Assembly: GCF_000003605.2 (NCBI RefSeq)
Contig: NW_003138323.1
Coordinates: forward strand, 126,035-154,449
DNA: 28,415 bases
Direction: 5' to 3'
Source of the DNA: Saccoglossus kowalevskii
Lineage: Eukaryota; Hemichordata; Enteropneusta; Harrimaniidae
Below are positions 1 through 10,149 of this stretch, piece after piece (the stretch's first letter is position 1; every line of letters begins with the position of its first letter). The notes beneath the pieces are model-generated. The model was not told where the DNA came from, searched no databases, and saw only the letters and a list, made by a program, of their open reading frames with translations. Both the position numbers and the translations under genes were made by a program.

Positions 1-590
1 AGAAATCCTTATCTGTGATGGTCCAGAACTAGTCTGGTATCCTTATGTGATGGTCCAGAACTAGTCAGAAACCCTTATATGTGATGGTCCAGAACTCGTC
101 AGAAACCCTTATATGTGATGGTCCAGAACTAGTCTGGTATCCTTAAGTGATGGTCCAGAACTAGTCAGAAATCCTTATGTGATGGTCCAGAACTAGTCTG
201 GTATCCTTATGTGATGGTCCAGAACTTGCCTGGACCTTTTTGGCGGTACAGTACTGGCTGGTACCCTTATCTTTGAACATCCAGAACCAGCCTTGCATCA
301 GTGATGGTCCAGAACCAGCCTACCGGTAGTACCCTCATTAGTGATGGTCCTGAAATAGCCTCGTAACCTTATCTGTGATGGTCCAGATATAGCCTGGTAT
401 CCTTATATGTGATTATCCAGAACTAGTCTGGTACCCTTTATGTGATGGCCCAGAACTAGTCTGACTATCTTAATCTGTAATGGTCCAGAACTAGCCCGGT
501 ATATTTGCATTGTATCTGTGATGGGCCAGAACTAGCCTGGTAATCATATCTTTGATGGCTCAGAATCGCTATGCTCCCAAATGCATTCTC
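1..590. repeat. Minisatellite A, unit ~31-36 bp, truncated by window edge
   Basis: Tandem copies of a unit built around GTGATGGTCCAGAACTAG followed by TCTGGTATCCTTAT or a close variant. Copies are clean over about the first 230 bases and decay to the right, with the last recognisable ones near 540-580. Successive GATGGTCCAG cores sit about 31-36 bases apart, so the unit length is not fixed. Many units contain CCAGAACTAGTCTGG, an almost palindromic segment. The array begins before base 1. It is non-coding: no long frame crosses it. Confidence 0.93.
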
Positions 591-2317
591 AACTGTGATT
601 GGCCAACACTGAAACAATCCATTTATTTTTAGTCATTGGTCAGACATACTAGTATGTATGGCAGTTTGGATGTTCCTGTATTTGCAGCCTTTTTTTTAGA
701 CATGTAGACACTAATCTTGTATAGCATTTTGTAAAATATTTAATAATTAATTAATGATTTTTGTCATTAAAATGACTTATTAATGTAAATAACAAACCAA
801 CTATCAGTATTTATTAATATAGTATAATTGTAACCAGTTCCATTGTGTATTTTACTTCAGAAGTGTGACGCTACCTTGGAATGAACATGTTTTCTATCTG
901 GTTTAATAAACTCAGGGAAACTGATTACTTTGTAAGGATACAGATTTTGTTAATCTTCATGAAACATTTTCTCCAAGATATTTAAATTAATTAATATATG
1001 CGTTTCCCGAAAATGTGTGTGTATTTTATAGGAATGTAGATTACTGAAAATGTTTGTATATTGTCCACTATACGTGATTGGATCGAGAAGTAATACTTGG
1101 GATATGTGGTGTCCAAAAAGTCACTGAAGCAGTTAAATATAATATGAATATAATATGTTCCATCTCATGGGATATCACAAAAATGTTGTACATCCTATCC
1201 CAAAATTATTATTTCCAGACCCCTTCTGGCATCGCTGAACATCGGTATCCAGAGATTTGCCCCATACTTGCCCCATATACCATGAGGTGGCATGTCATCA
1301 TTTCCTTTGATTCATACATAATTCAGTCTGGTATTTTACTTTTTAGATTGGTATATTTGAAAAGATGTCACTGCATCCGAGCAATCTATGACCATTACAC
1401 ATATTTGCTAAATTACCAAAGATGAATAATGGTAGCATTTTGCCACCATTTTTCCCAATTTAGTTCATGGTCCTAGTTACATCATCTATTATAGTATTTC
1501 ACTAACATAGTAGACAATACAACCTTTGAGCGCCATCATTTTTATTGCAACAACTTGTCTGTTTTTATGTATTTTCTAAAAACATTTTTGACAAATGGAC
1601 ATTGGCTACAAACAAGTCTTGATAACAATTTTGGAACATTATAAAAAATTGTTATTGGTTTGAAATTTGTGAATGGTGAATTTGGCGCTCAAAGGGTTGG
1701 GCAGAAATTCAGATTTAGATTAAATTAGTTTTTTTTCTGGTCCCGATTTATACAAATGGAGGATTCCATGTGGATTCCTCTCGGTATAGGAAGTAGGTCA
1801 TTCTGTCTTCGTAATTGTCACAGAGACTTCAATAATATGGAAACGTATTGCAGTTTCATGGTGTGAAACCACATGATTTTATTAACTTTTAATTGAAGAG
1901 ATTGTGACTGCCACTTTGACCGTGGTGACAAATATTATCTTGTGCAGACACAAACAATGATACGTGATTGTTCTAATAAATTCTTGTACAAATTTGATGA
2001 AAGCTAGAAACTAATGACATTTATACGTATCGAACACCCGGTAAATGCATACATATTTGAACTGTCTTAAAATATATTTTTTGTGAGATCATGGACATTA
2101 TGGGTCATATTTCAGAGTACATCTTTAAAAATATAACCTGAAATTCAAATGCTGTTGCACTGTTTGCTTGCACTTCAATTGCTTCATAATTGAAGATTTA
2201 TTGTACTAAAATTAGCAAAACAGTTTTGTCAAGTGTTTAGCCAGCTGTACTACCACTTCAGGATAACTGATTTTCAGTAATGTAATTTTGAAAATAATTT
2301 TGTGATAACATGAAATT
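591..2317. other. AT-rich non-coding stretch
   Basis: No gene is recognisable. The 115-codon frame at 1078-1425 has no family resemblance, no signal peptide and no splice-site support, and its composition matches the flanks. Short AT-only runs such as TTAATTAATTAATG are present. This is probably ordinary intergenic sequence or an unrecognised 5' intron. Confidence 0.6.
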
Positions 2318-2331
2318 GCGCCACCTAGTGT
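2318..2331 (-). promoter_or_regulatory. CTCF-like site
   Basis: Read on the minus strand the site is ACACTAGGTGGCGC. This matches 13 of 14 positions of the bilaterian CTCF core CCASYAGRKGGCRS; only the first base differs. A weaker GAGGGCGC half-match lies about 25 bases to the right. CTCF binds such sites to insulate or loop chromatin in bilaterians. The sequence match is direct; occupancy is inference, and the motif could be carried by a dispersed repeat. Confidence 0.4.
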
Positions 2332-3483
2332 TAAATGTTGACAGTTATAACAGCGCCCTCATAGATCAAACTTTAACACATGGTAGATGATATATTTAAG
2401 TGTATTTGTAGTTTTGTAAATGTTTTGCTTTTGAAGATGAAATAAAATTAATTGTGATTTTAACAAAGTATTTGTTAGTGTTTGCTTCTTTAAAGAATGC
2501 ATAAAAATATGGGATAAAACAGGATTTTGTATCATCATTGCAAGATAGATATGTACTGTAAAGTCTGTATTAAGGTAGAGATGCAGGTTTGTGGGCACTT
2601 GGGAGTGAAATTTTTTTTTTGCTTTTTATTATCCAAACAGTCTTGGCTATAGACTGTTAACATTTTGTAGAATTGTGAATAGTGAAACATACTCAAAAAA
2701 CGATTTTAAAATATAAATAACAGGTGCAAACATTCTCTCCTTTGAATGCTTAGCAAGATTTAGCAAGGCTGTACATAAATAATAAAAAAGAAACATGGTG
2801 AAAAAAAGAAATGACGGGATCTCCATATTTTGCACTATATTTAACTTTTAACAATACGATAATACATTTCAATTTGGAACTGTTACAGCCATTTTAATTA
2901 TGAGCATTAGTAAACTTCTTACTGAGTGAATTGTTATGCAAATTAGCAAATATCTCAGCTTCTTTTTAGTGCACATCCCAGAACTTTAACAAAAATACCT
3001 CCTAGATGCTTTGACCTTTTGTTTTGAAATTTTCACAAATGATTGACTTTGTGTTTATCTTCAAAACGCCGTTGGGGCATTGTTTTTGGTTGAACAGTGT
3101 CACAACAAGCGTACAGACAACTAGCCTGGGTGTTAATTTATGCATAAACTTGAAGTATTGAAATTTGAGCTGCTGCCCAGTAAAATTGACAACTGGTAGA
3201 CAGTTTTCAAGATGGCACTTTCTTCATAGTAAACAGATGTACCCATAAACCAATTTTGACAGGAGCATGGTTTAGAAGCTAATTTTTTAAATCACTTTTG
3301 ACCAAAAAAGCACATTTTTGTGCATATTTCAAACTACAGTGTCCATGAAAAAAGAAATACTAACAAGATTTTTAAATTTATACAATAGGCTTTCCGAAAA
3401 TATATAGTTTTGTGGACAAGGGAGGTCATCTTGGTTTCCTAATTAACTAATTAAAATACCTGTCAGGTAAACTGCATCTCTAC
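2332..3483. other. AT-rich non-coding stretch
   Basis: No coding signal was seen. The short frames on the minus strand at 2359-2598 and 2647-2835 are low-complexity hydrophobic or basic translations of AT-rich DNA and resemble no family. The stretch contains one SOX-OCT-like composite site, listed separately. Confidence 0.6.
2929..2943 (+). promoter_or_regulatory. SOX-OCT-like composite site (distal copy)
   Basis: AATTGTTATGCAAAT joins a SOX half-site (ATTGTT) directly to a perfect POU octamer (ATGCAAAT). The arrangement and zero spacing match the vertebrate SOX2-OCT4 composite. The 14 bp core is identical to two copies just upstream of the PKG exon, about 15 kb away. Function as an enhancer is inferred. 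Confidence 0.45.
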
Positions 3484-3493
3484 CTTAAAAGCC

Positions 3494-3622
3494 GCGGCTT
3501 CTATTAAAATGGCTCAATGCAACAGAGGGGATGCGTCTTCTATTAGAGCATGTACACATATGAGAAATGATGAATTTTGGGTTCTCAATTATTTAAAAAC
3601 AAATGGATGCAACTTCTATTAG
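3494..3622 (+). repeat. Three dispersed copies of a CTTCTATTA motif
   Basis: GCGGCTTCTATTA (3494), GATGCGTCTTCTATTAGAG (3530) and GATGCAACTTCTATTAG (3606) are variants of one short unit, spaced 36 and 76 bases apart. A related pair in the opposite orientation lies near 15611-15643. This looks like the remains of a dispersed tandem or MITE-type repeat. Confidence 0.5.
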
Positions 3623-3985
3623 GGATGTGGCATGTAATACAGATTGTACGCTAGGTGTTTTTCTTTCTTGCTTTATTTCACAAAGTTTCCTTACAGCATT
3701 TTTGAAATCCCATTCGAGTGATGACCATGTTATGACCACTAATTTCAAAGGTTTGTACAATAATTTAAAATTGTGATCCATCAACTTGTTACAGGGCTTC
3801 TAAACCTTCACCCAATGTTCCTTTACTGGAGAGCATCTGCTTATGATGAGTCTTTTCGCTTGGAGTCCCATTTCAGAAAAAGAAAAATATTTGAATACAA
3901 AACCGCTGAACGTAAAAACATTTGATTTAATTCCCAAATTATTTAATGATTTGCACAGGTTTGGTAAGATTTACTTGAATTACTA
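3623..3985. other. Non-coding spacer before minisatellite B
   Basis: Nothing recognisable is present. A 63-codon minus-strand frame (3593-3784) has no family resemblance. Confidence 0.5.
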
Positions 3986-6535
3986 ACTTGCAGGTGGAGG
4001 CTCACTGTTACAGGCAAGTACCAAACCAGAATGGAGGCTCTTTGTTACAGGTAACCAGTACTGGACCTGAATGATAACTCTCTGTTACAGGTCACCAGTA
4101 TTGGACCAGAGTGGAGGTTCTCTGTTACAGGTTACCAGTACTGGAACTGTAAGAAGGCTCTCTGTTACTGGTAACCAGTACTGGAACTGTAAGAATGCTC
4201 TCTGTTACAAGTAACAAGTACTAGACCAGAATGGAGGCTCTCTGTTACAGGTTACCAGTACTGGACCTGAATGATAACTCTCTGTTACAGGTCACCAGTA
4301 TTGGACCAGAGTGGAGGTTCTCTGTTACAGGTTACCAGTACTGGAACTGTAAGAAGGCTCTCTGTTACTGGTAACCAGTACTGGAACTGTAAGAATGCTC
4401 TCTGTTACAAGTAACAAGTACTAGACCAGAATGGAGGCTCTCTGTTACAGGTTACCAGTACTGGACCTGAATGATAACTTTGTTACTGGTAACCAATACT
4501 GGACCTGAATGGAGGCGCTCTGTTACAGGTAACCCTGGATCTGAATGATAACTTTGTTACAGGTCACCAGTACTGGAACTGAATGAAGGTTGTCTGTTGC
4601 AGGTAACCAGTACTGACCTGAATGAAGGCTCTCTGTTACAGGTAACCAGTACAGGACCAAAATGAAGGCTCTCTGTTACATGTAACCTGGGCCTGAATGA
4701 AGGCTCTCTGTTACAGGTTACCAGTACTGAAACTGAATGAAAGCTCTCTGTTACAGGTTACCAGTACTGGACCTGAATGGAGGCCCTCTGTTACAGATTA
4801 CTAGTACTGGACCTGAATGGAGGCTCTCTGTTACAGGTTACTAGTACTGGACCTGAATGGAGGCTCTCTGTTACAGGTAACCAGTACTGAAACTGAATGA
4901 AGGATGTCTGTTACAGGTAACCAGTACTGGACCTGAATGAAGGCTCTCTGTTACAGGTAACCAGTACTGGACCTGAATGATAACTCTGTTACTGGTAACC
5001 AGTACTGAAACTGAATGAAGGTTGTATGTTACAGGTAACCAGTACTGGACCTGAATGAAGGCTCTCTGTTACAGGTCACCAGTACTGGAACTGAATGAAG
5101 GTTGTCTGTTACAGGTTACCAGTACTGGACCTGCAGGACCTGAATGATAACTCTGGTACTGGACCTGAATGATAACTCTGTTACAGGTAACCAGTACTGG
5201 ACCTGAATGATAACTCTGTTACTGGTAACCAGTACTGGACCTGAATGGAGGCTTTCTGTTACAGGTCACCAGTACTGGAACTGAATGAAGGTTGTCTGTT
5301 ACAGGTTACCAGTACTGGACCTGCAGGACCTGAATGATAACTCTGTTACAGGTAACCAGTACTGGACCTGAATGATAACTCTGTTACAGGTAACCAGTAC
5401 TGGACCTGAATGATAACTCTGTTACTGGTAACCAGTACTGGACCTGAATGGAGGCTTTCTGTTACAGGTCACCAGTACTGGAACTGAATGAAGGTTGTCT
5501 GTTACAGGTTACCAGTACTGGACCTGCAGGACCTGAATGATAACTCTGTTACTGGTAACCAGTACTGGACCTGAATGGAGGCTTTCTGTTACAGGTCACC
5601 AGTACTGGAACTGAATGAAGGTTGTCTGTTACAGGTAACCAGTACTGGACCTGAATGATAACTCTGTTACAGGTAACCAGTACTGGACCTGAATGATAAC
5701 TCTGTTACTGGTAACCAGTACTGGACCTGAATGGAGGCTTTCTGTTACAGGTAACCAGTACTGCACCTGAATGATAACTCTGTTACTGGTAACCAGTACT
5801 GGAACTGAATGAAGGTTGTCTGTTACAGGTAACCAGTACTGGACCTGAATGAAGGCTCTCTGTTACAGGTCACCAGTACTGGAACTGAATGAAGGCTCTC
5901 TGTTACAGGTCACCAGTACTGGAACTGAATGAAGGTTGTCTGTTACAGGTAACCAGTACTGGTCCTGAATGAAAGCTTTCTGTTACAGGTCACCAGTACT
6001 GGAACTGAATAAAGGTTGTCTGTTACAGGTAACCAGTACTGGACCTGCAGGTAGACTCACTGTTACAGGTAACCAGTACTGGAACTGAATGAAGGCTCTC
6101 TGTTACAGGTAACCAGTACTGAACCTGCATGGAGACTCACTGTTACAGGTAACCAGTACTGGAACTGAATGACCAGTACTGAACCTGCATGAAGACTCAC
6201 TGTTACAGGTAACCAGTACTGAAACTGAATGAAGACTCACTGTTACAGGTAACCAGTACTGGAACTGAATGAAGGCTCTCTGTTACAGGTAACCAGTACT
6301 GAACCTGCATGAAGACTCACTGTTACAGGTAACCAGTACTGAAACTGAATGAAGGCTCTCTGTTACAGGTAACCAGTACTGAACCTGCATGAAGACTCAC
6401 TGTTACAGGTAACCAGTACTGAACCTGCATGAAGACTCACTGTTACAGGTAACCAGTACTGGAACTGAATGAAGATTCTCTGTTACAGGTAACCAGTACT
6501 GAAACTGAATGAAGGCTCTCTGTTACAGGTTATCA
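3986..6535 (+). repeat. Minisatellite B, ~40 bp unit, roughly 60-65 copies
   Basis: About 2.5 kb of tandem units of the form CTCTCTGTTACAGGTAACC, then AGTACTGG, then ACCTGAATGAAGG. Unit length is mostly 35-41 bases. Each typical unit carries the perfect 10 bp palindrome CCAGTACTGG and a GGTAACC/GGTTACC/GGTCACC variant. Several subtypes occur, with tails TGATAACT, TGGAGGCTT, TGAAGGTTGT or CATGAAGACTCAC. They recur in blocks, so the array grew by duplicating multi-unit segments. The last ~500 bases are dominated by the GAAGACTCAC subtype. The unit length is usually not a multiple of three and frames are closed, so it is not protein-coding. Confidence 0.97.
4061..4460 (+). repeat. 200 bp higher-order duplication inside minisatellite B
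   Basis: Bases 4061-4260 and 4261-4460 read identically by eye over five 40 bp units that differ from one another. This shows a recent duplication of a five-unit block. A second higher-order block marked by CTGCAGGACCTG recurs at about 5131, 5321 and 5524. Confidence 0.85.
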
Positions 6536-7302
6536 GTGTTAATAATTTATACTTTGAAGCTGAAATTGAACAGTATCATATTATAGTACCCAATTTATCG
6601 GTTCTAGCTTCTATCAACGATATTACACTATTATACTTGTGTTCACTTTATTTCTACCTCTCTATTACATTAAAATTAAAACTAATATTTAAAAATATCA
6701 TCAATCATTGTAAATATTTAAATGAGTAATTTCATACTATTAATTTTTTTTATCTAGATATATTGTTTCCATGACAACTGAATCTTTGTGATGTAAAAAT
6801 TTGTAGTCTGATACGTCTCTGCGCTGTACAGAAAATTAATAAGGGATTCAAAAACATTATTTTTTAAATTTCAGGATAAAAATGTTTCAGTTTCCATTAG
6901 CCATTATTCATAGTTATAAGTTGAATTTGCAGTAAAAAAAACACTGATCAATCTTGAATGCATTTTCTTCCTATAATTGCTTGCAGAGGAAATATTCCTC
7001 CATTTCTTATCAGCTGGTTTACTTTTCTTATTTTAATACTTGCTCACTTCTCTTACAAATTGCCATGCCAATTCAGTGTTTAAACATAATATGGAAAGTA
7101 TGTGAACCTTTCTAACCTGTGGGGCATGGGGGCAGCATGTTTAGTTTACTGCCTCTGCTTTGGTGTATTTTTTACAAAACTGCTGAAAGAGTATTTTACT
7201 AATTGGTCTAACATTGCTAGAGGGACCAACTAGTTTTACAGATACAGATGAGGTGATTATGATTGTTTTTACTTTACCCGTAAGTGGTGAGGTATTGGGG
7301 CT
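6536..7302. other. AT-rich non-coding stretch
   Basis: No gene or clear repeat was seen between minisatellite B and the first LINE fragment. Confidence 0.5.
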
Positions 7303-7738
7303 ATGATGTTCTTGTCATCATTAACACTTTCTTATGGCCATACCTTTTTGTTCAGTTTTTCCTTTTACTCTGAAATATTATCAATCAATGTATACAATAC
7401 TGATATACTTGAATGCAAGCTGTATGAAAATGAGAGATCTGAAATGTTGAAGGAAATAAATTTAATACATTGTAACAACACAAATACCAATAAATTGATT
7501 ACAATGCTAACAAGCAATAACAGCCAAAAAATAACAAATGACTAGCAAGCTACATCTATAATTGTTTCAGTGCCATAGAAAATTATTTCAAAAAACTACC
7601 AGCTATTTATTTTTCTATTTCGACACTTCCGTTTTGTTACTTCCTAAGTTTGTATCTTTATTTTAATTTTATTTTTTCTGAGTCAATATCCAAATAAAGA
7701 TACGATTATGCAATAAAGATTATTATTATTATTATTAT
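7303..7738 (+). mobile_element. Decayed non-LTR retrotransposon (LINE) 3' end
   Basis: The frame 7303-7545 contains ECKLYENERSEMLKEI. This is the Cys-x-x-Tyr-x-x-x-Arg...Leu...Ile pattern at the extreme C terminus of many invertebrate LINE reverse transcriptases. It aligns with DCQKYEQQRSQLLHKI in the second LINE fragment of this window. A 3' untranslated tail follows and ends in CAATAAAG plus an (ATT)n run at 7719-7738, a typical LINE tail. The upstream half of the zinc-knuckle segment is not recognisable, so the copy is 5'-truncated and decayed. It is non-functional. The family assignment rests on pattern recognition and was not searched. Confidence 0.5.
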
Positions 7739-7812
7739 ACATCTTTCACCGTAACGCCATAAGTTACAGCGTGCCGTAATTATGCGGTATTTTACAGGGT
7801 ATTTTCATCCTA

Positions 7813-7822
7813 CCATATAAGG
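7813..7822 (+). promoter_or_regulatory. CArG box (SRF-type), isolated
   Basis: CCATATAAGG matches CC(A/T)6GG perfectly and is identical to the CArG box upstream of the PKG exon. In DNA this AT-rich one or two matches per window are expected by chance, so the site has little weight. Confidence 0.25.
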
Positions 7823-7830
7823 AAATGGGA

Positions 7831-7896
7831 ATCCCAAATATAGAATAATTACGTGCATAAACAATCCCAAATATAGAATAATTACGTGCATAAACA
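7831..7896 (+). repeat. Perfect 33 bp tandem duplication
   Basis: The 33-base unit starting ATCCCAAATATAG and ending ACGTGCATAAACA occurs twice back to back (7831-7863 and 7864-7896) with no difference seen. This points to a recent slippage or duplication event. Confidence 0.9.
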
Positions 7897-8026
7897 GCCT
7901 CTAATAATAAAAACAAACATGGCTGCCTCCAGGGTTTGACCGGACTCCAAACGAAGAAGTTCGTTGATACTGTTCTAATCTTTTCGTATTTTGGTATTTC
8001 TATGATGTATCCTTGGAAGGAAAAGA

Positions 8027-8179
8027 TGTATAATAATAAGGTTATTACGAAGATACCGCAAACTATGCACTCAGACAGTACGCCATCGCATCGACCTCTG
8101 CTGCACGTCGGTCGATACTTCCGTTGTACTGTCTTTGTGCATACTTTGCAGTATCCTCATAATAACCTCATATTATACA
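8027..8179. repeat. Long imperfect inverted repeat (~70 bp arms), MITE or fold-back candidate
   Basis: The left arm 8027-8096 and right arm 8110-8179 are reverse complements over about 70 bases, with roughly three quarters or more identical by eye. The loop is 13 bases. Shared blocks include TGTATAATA, GGTTATTA, TATGCAC, GACAGTAC and TCGACC. The RNA would fold into a long hairpin. The arms may be a palindromic MITE or a fold-back element; a host hairpin RNA is less likely given the length. The 89-codon frame at 7936-8205 crosses both arms and is not a gene. Confidence 0.75.
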
Positions 8180-9743
8180 ATTCATGCAGTTTAAGTTTGA
8201 TGTAGCATGGGAGATATTGATGAAAGTGTGTCTGGTGTGCCGGAGTAGTATATAATTGAAGAATGTGACAGATGTCTGTTTCTGAGTGGTGAAATAAAAC
8301 AAACACAAGTGTAATTAGATGCAATGTAGATAACAAACACTTTTTATTTTACCATGCATGTATCATTAGATGAATGAAAGGTGCATGAAGGGTTGTTTAT
8401 TTTATCTGTTGTCATTGTTGCCGCAACAAGCATATATATATATACAATGTATCAGCTATTCTCTCCATGTCTGTTAGTTAGTATAGTAGCAAGATGTGTT
8501 TTCATTTTTTTATATAAATCATTATTGTATCATAAGTGTATTTTCCACCAAAATCCTATATAGGAACTTTTATGCAATTTATGTTTTGTTATTCTATAAG
8601 GGACTGATATTGATATATAACATGTAGTATAAAAATGATAATTGTTAATAATACCTACCCCAGCATATATACAATATATATATATATCCTCATTGAGTTG
8701 GATATTCACCAGTACGGTAACACATACCATAATAAGTAAATTTTCATTATGTTCTACAAATTGTAATGCGTTTTTAATAATTGATTATATTAAAGAAAAT
8801 AGAAGTATCAATGTTGTACAAAAAAATTAGCAAATGTTGTTATACTGTGTTTATTTTAAAGAATGGTGATCATCATGTGCAACATTATGTGTTAATAAAC
8901 CTTGATTTTCCCATAATCCAACACGCTATTTTAATGAAATCATGAGTATGAATTTTGACCTGGGCTTGACATACACTAATTACTGCAAGTGACTCCTTCA
9001 ATGCCTTCCATTAAAAAAATACATAATTAAAACTTGGTAACATCTCAGTTTGTACTTGTTGGTCAAAGTCACAATCTTTGTTCATATGAAACCCATATAT
9101 CACGCATAACGACTGCCTTTTAATATTCAAGTAAAGAATACTGTAAGTCATTTTAACTTTGAGAGAGACACATTTTTGTTTATTTCCTAAATCAGTGAAA
9201 ATGGAAAATTTCTAGGTTGTTCTACAACACAGAGTGTTAGTGACTTTTGTGAAATATTTCCTTCATGACTGGCATAAATCAAACCATGAACACTGGCAGT
9301 GAAAGTTAAACAGGGGTATGGCCGTAATTGTGTTGAAACGTTTTGGGACAGTAAAAGTAACGTCAGAATATTGTTTAAAATAAAATATTCCATCCCAATC
9401 AAATCTAGGTCAAAGGGTCAAATTGCGTGCATATAATTATAGCTAAAACTAAATATATTTGAATTTTTGACGGCTATTCAACGTTTGTGCAAACCAGAAT
9501 AGAATAGGTACGTTTATACAATAGCGATATGGCTGAGACAATATTGGACCGGCTCTAATACTAGTATTGGACACAGATGAAGTTGCGTTCGCGAACGATA
9601 CAAATTGGTATAGATTTGTAGAGTCGTTCAGAATTTAATAATAGTTGATACTCGTTGTATTCCCAAACTGTATCATTAAAACCACCATTTCGACCACTTC
9701 TGTGCCAGTGATCAGTGTTTGGGCGAGCGGACGGTGTTTTCAA
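8180..9743. other. Non-coding stretch with short AT microsatellites
   Basis: Short TA runs occur near 8430-8444 and 8665-8689. The small frames here are AT-rich translations without family resemblance. From about 9540 the sequence becomes more CpG-rich, with GCGTTCGCGAACG and GGGCGAGCGGACGG. That could be a promoter or the edge of an unrecognised minus-strand exon; see findings. Confidence 0.5.
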
Positions 9744-9883
9744 CATTGGCGGATTTAGATGGGGGCCGAGGGGGGCGCGCCCCCTATTTTTAACAACCCA
9801 CAGGGCTTCGGCGCTCGCGAACTTTGCCTTAGGCCAACTTATCCCCCCCCCCCCCCCATTCCAGAATCCTAGATCCGCTCCTG
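9744..9883. mobile_element. MITE-like element with inverted ends and G/C homopolymer core
   Basis: The left end is CATTGGCGGATTTAGATGGGGG. The right end, read on the other strand, is CAGGAGCGGATCTAGG and runs into a long G tract. The ends are therefore imperfect terminal inverted repeats of GCGGAT(T/C)TAG type. TTCAA flanks both sides (9739-9743 and 9884-9888) as a candidate target duplication. The ~140 bp length and lack of coding capacity fit a non-autonomous DNA element. The CA(G)-start and GCGGAT ends recall hAT-like MITEs, but an 8 bp target duplication is not seen, so the superfamily is undecided. Confidence 0.6.
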
Positions 9884-9888
9884 TTCAA

Positions 9889-10149
9889 TGAGCGAGCGAG
9901 AGGAAACAACGATAATAATGTAGTCGATTTCCGGTCTGAAAATACCGTCGATTAAAAAGTGGAAAGTTGGGTGAAATGTGTTTTGTAGTTCGACACACTG
10001 GAAATGTCACGCCGGTATATTAAAATATATTTGTCCTAAAAGGTTGATGCCTTTAGTAAACTAAAATAAAGTAAAATGTATGTAGATATTACAATCGTTT
10101 AGGACTCTCCCATATTAAGTGTTGTTATACATGATATCACACAATAATA
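9889..10149. other. Short non-coding spacer
   Basis: CpG-richer for the first ~130 bases, then AT-rich. No gene is recognised. Confidence 0.4.

Noticed and set aside
1-590. Minisatellite arrays as CRISPR
   Set aside because: There are no unique spacers of constant length between identical repeats; units are contiguous and degenerate, and the context is eukaryotic.
1078-1425. 115-codon plus-strand frame as a gene
   Set aside because: No domain, no splice context, and composition like the flanks; expected by chance in this length of DNA.
7813-7822. A second CArG box as evidence of an SRF-regulated locus
   Set aside because: CC(A/T)6GG matches are expected about once or twice by chance in this AT-rich window.
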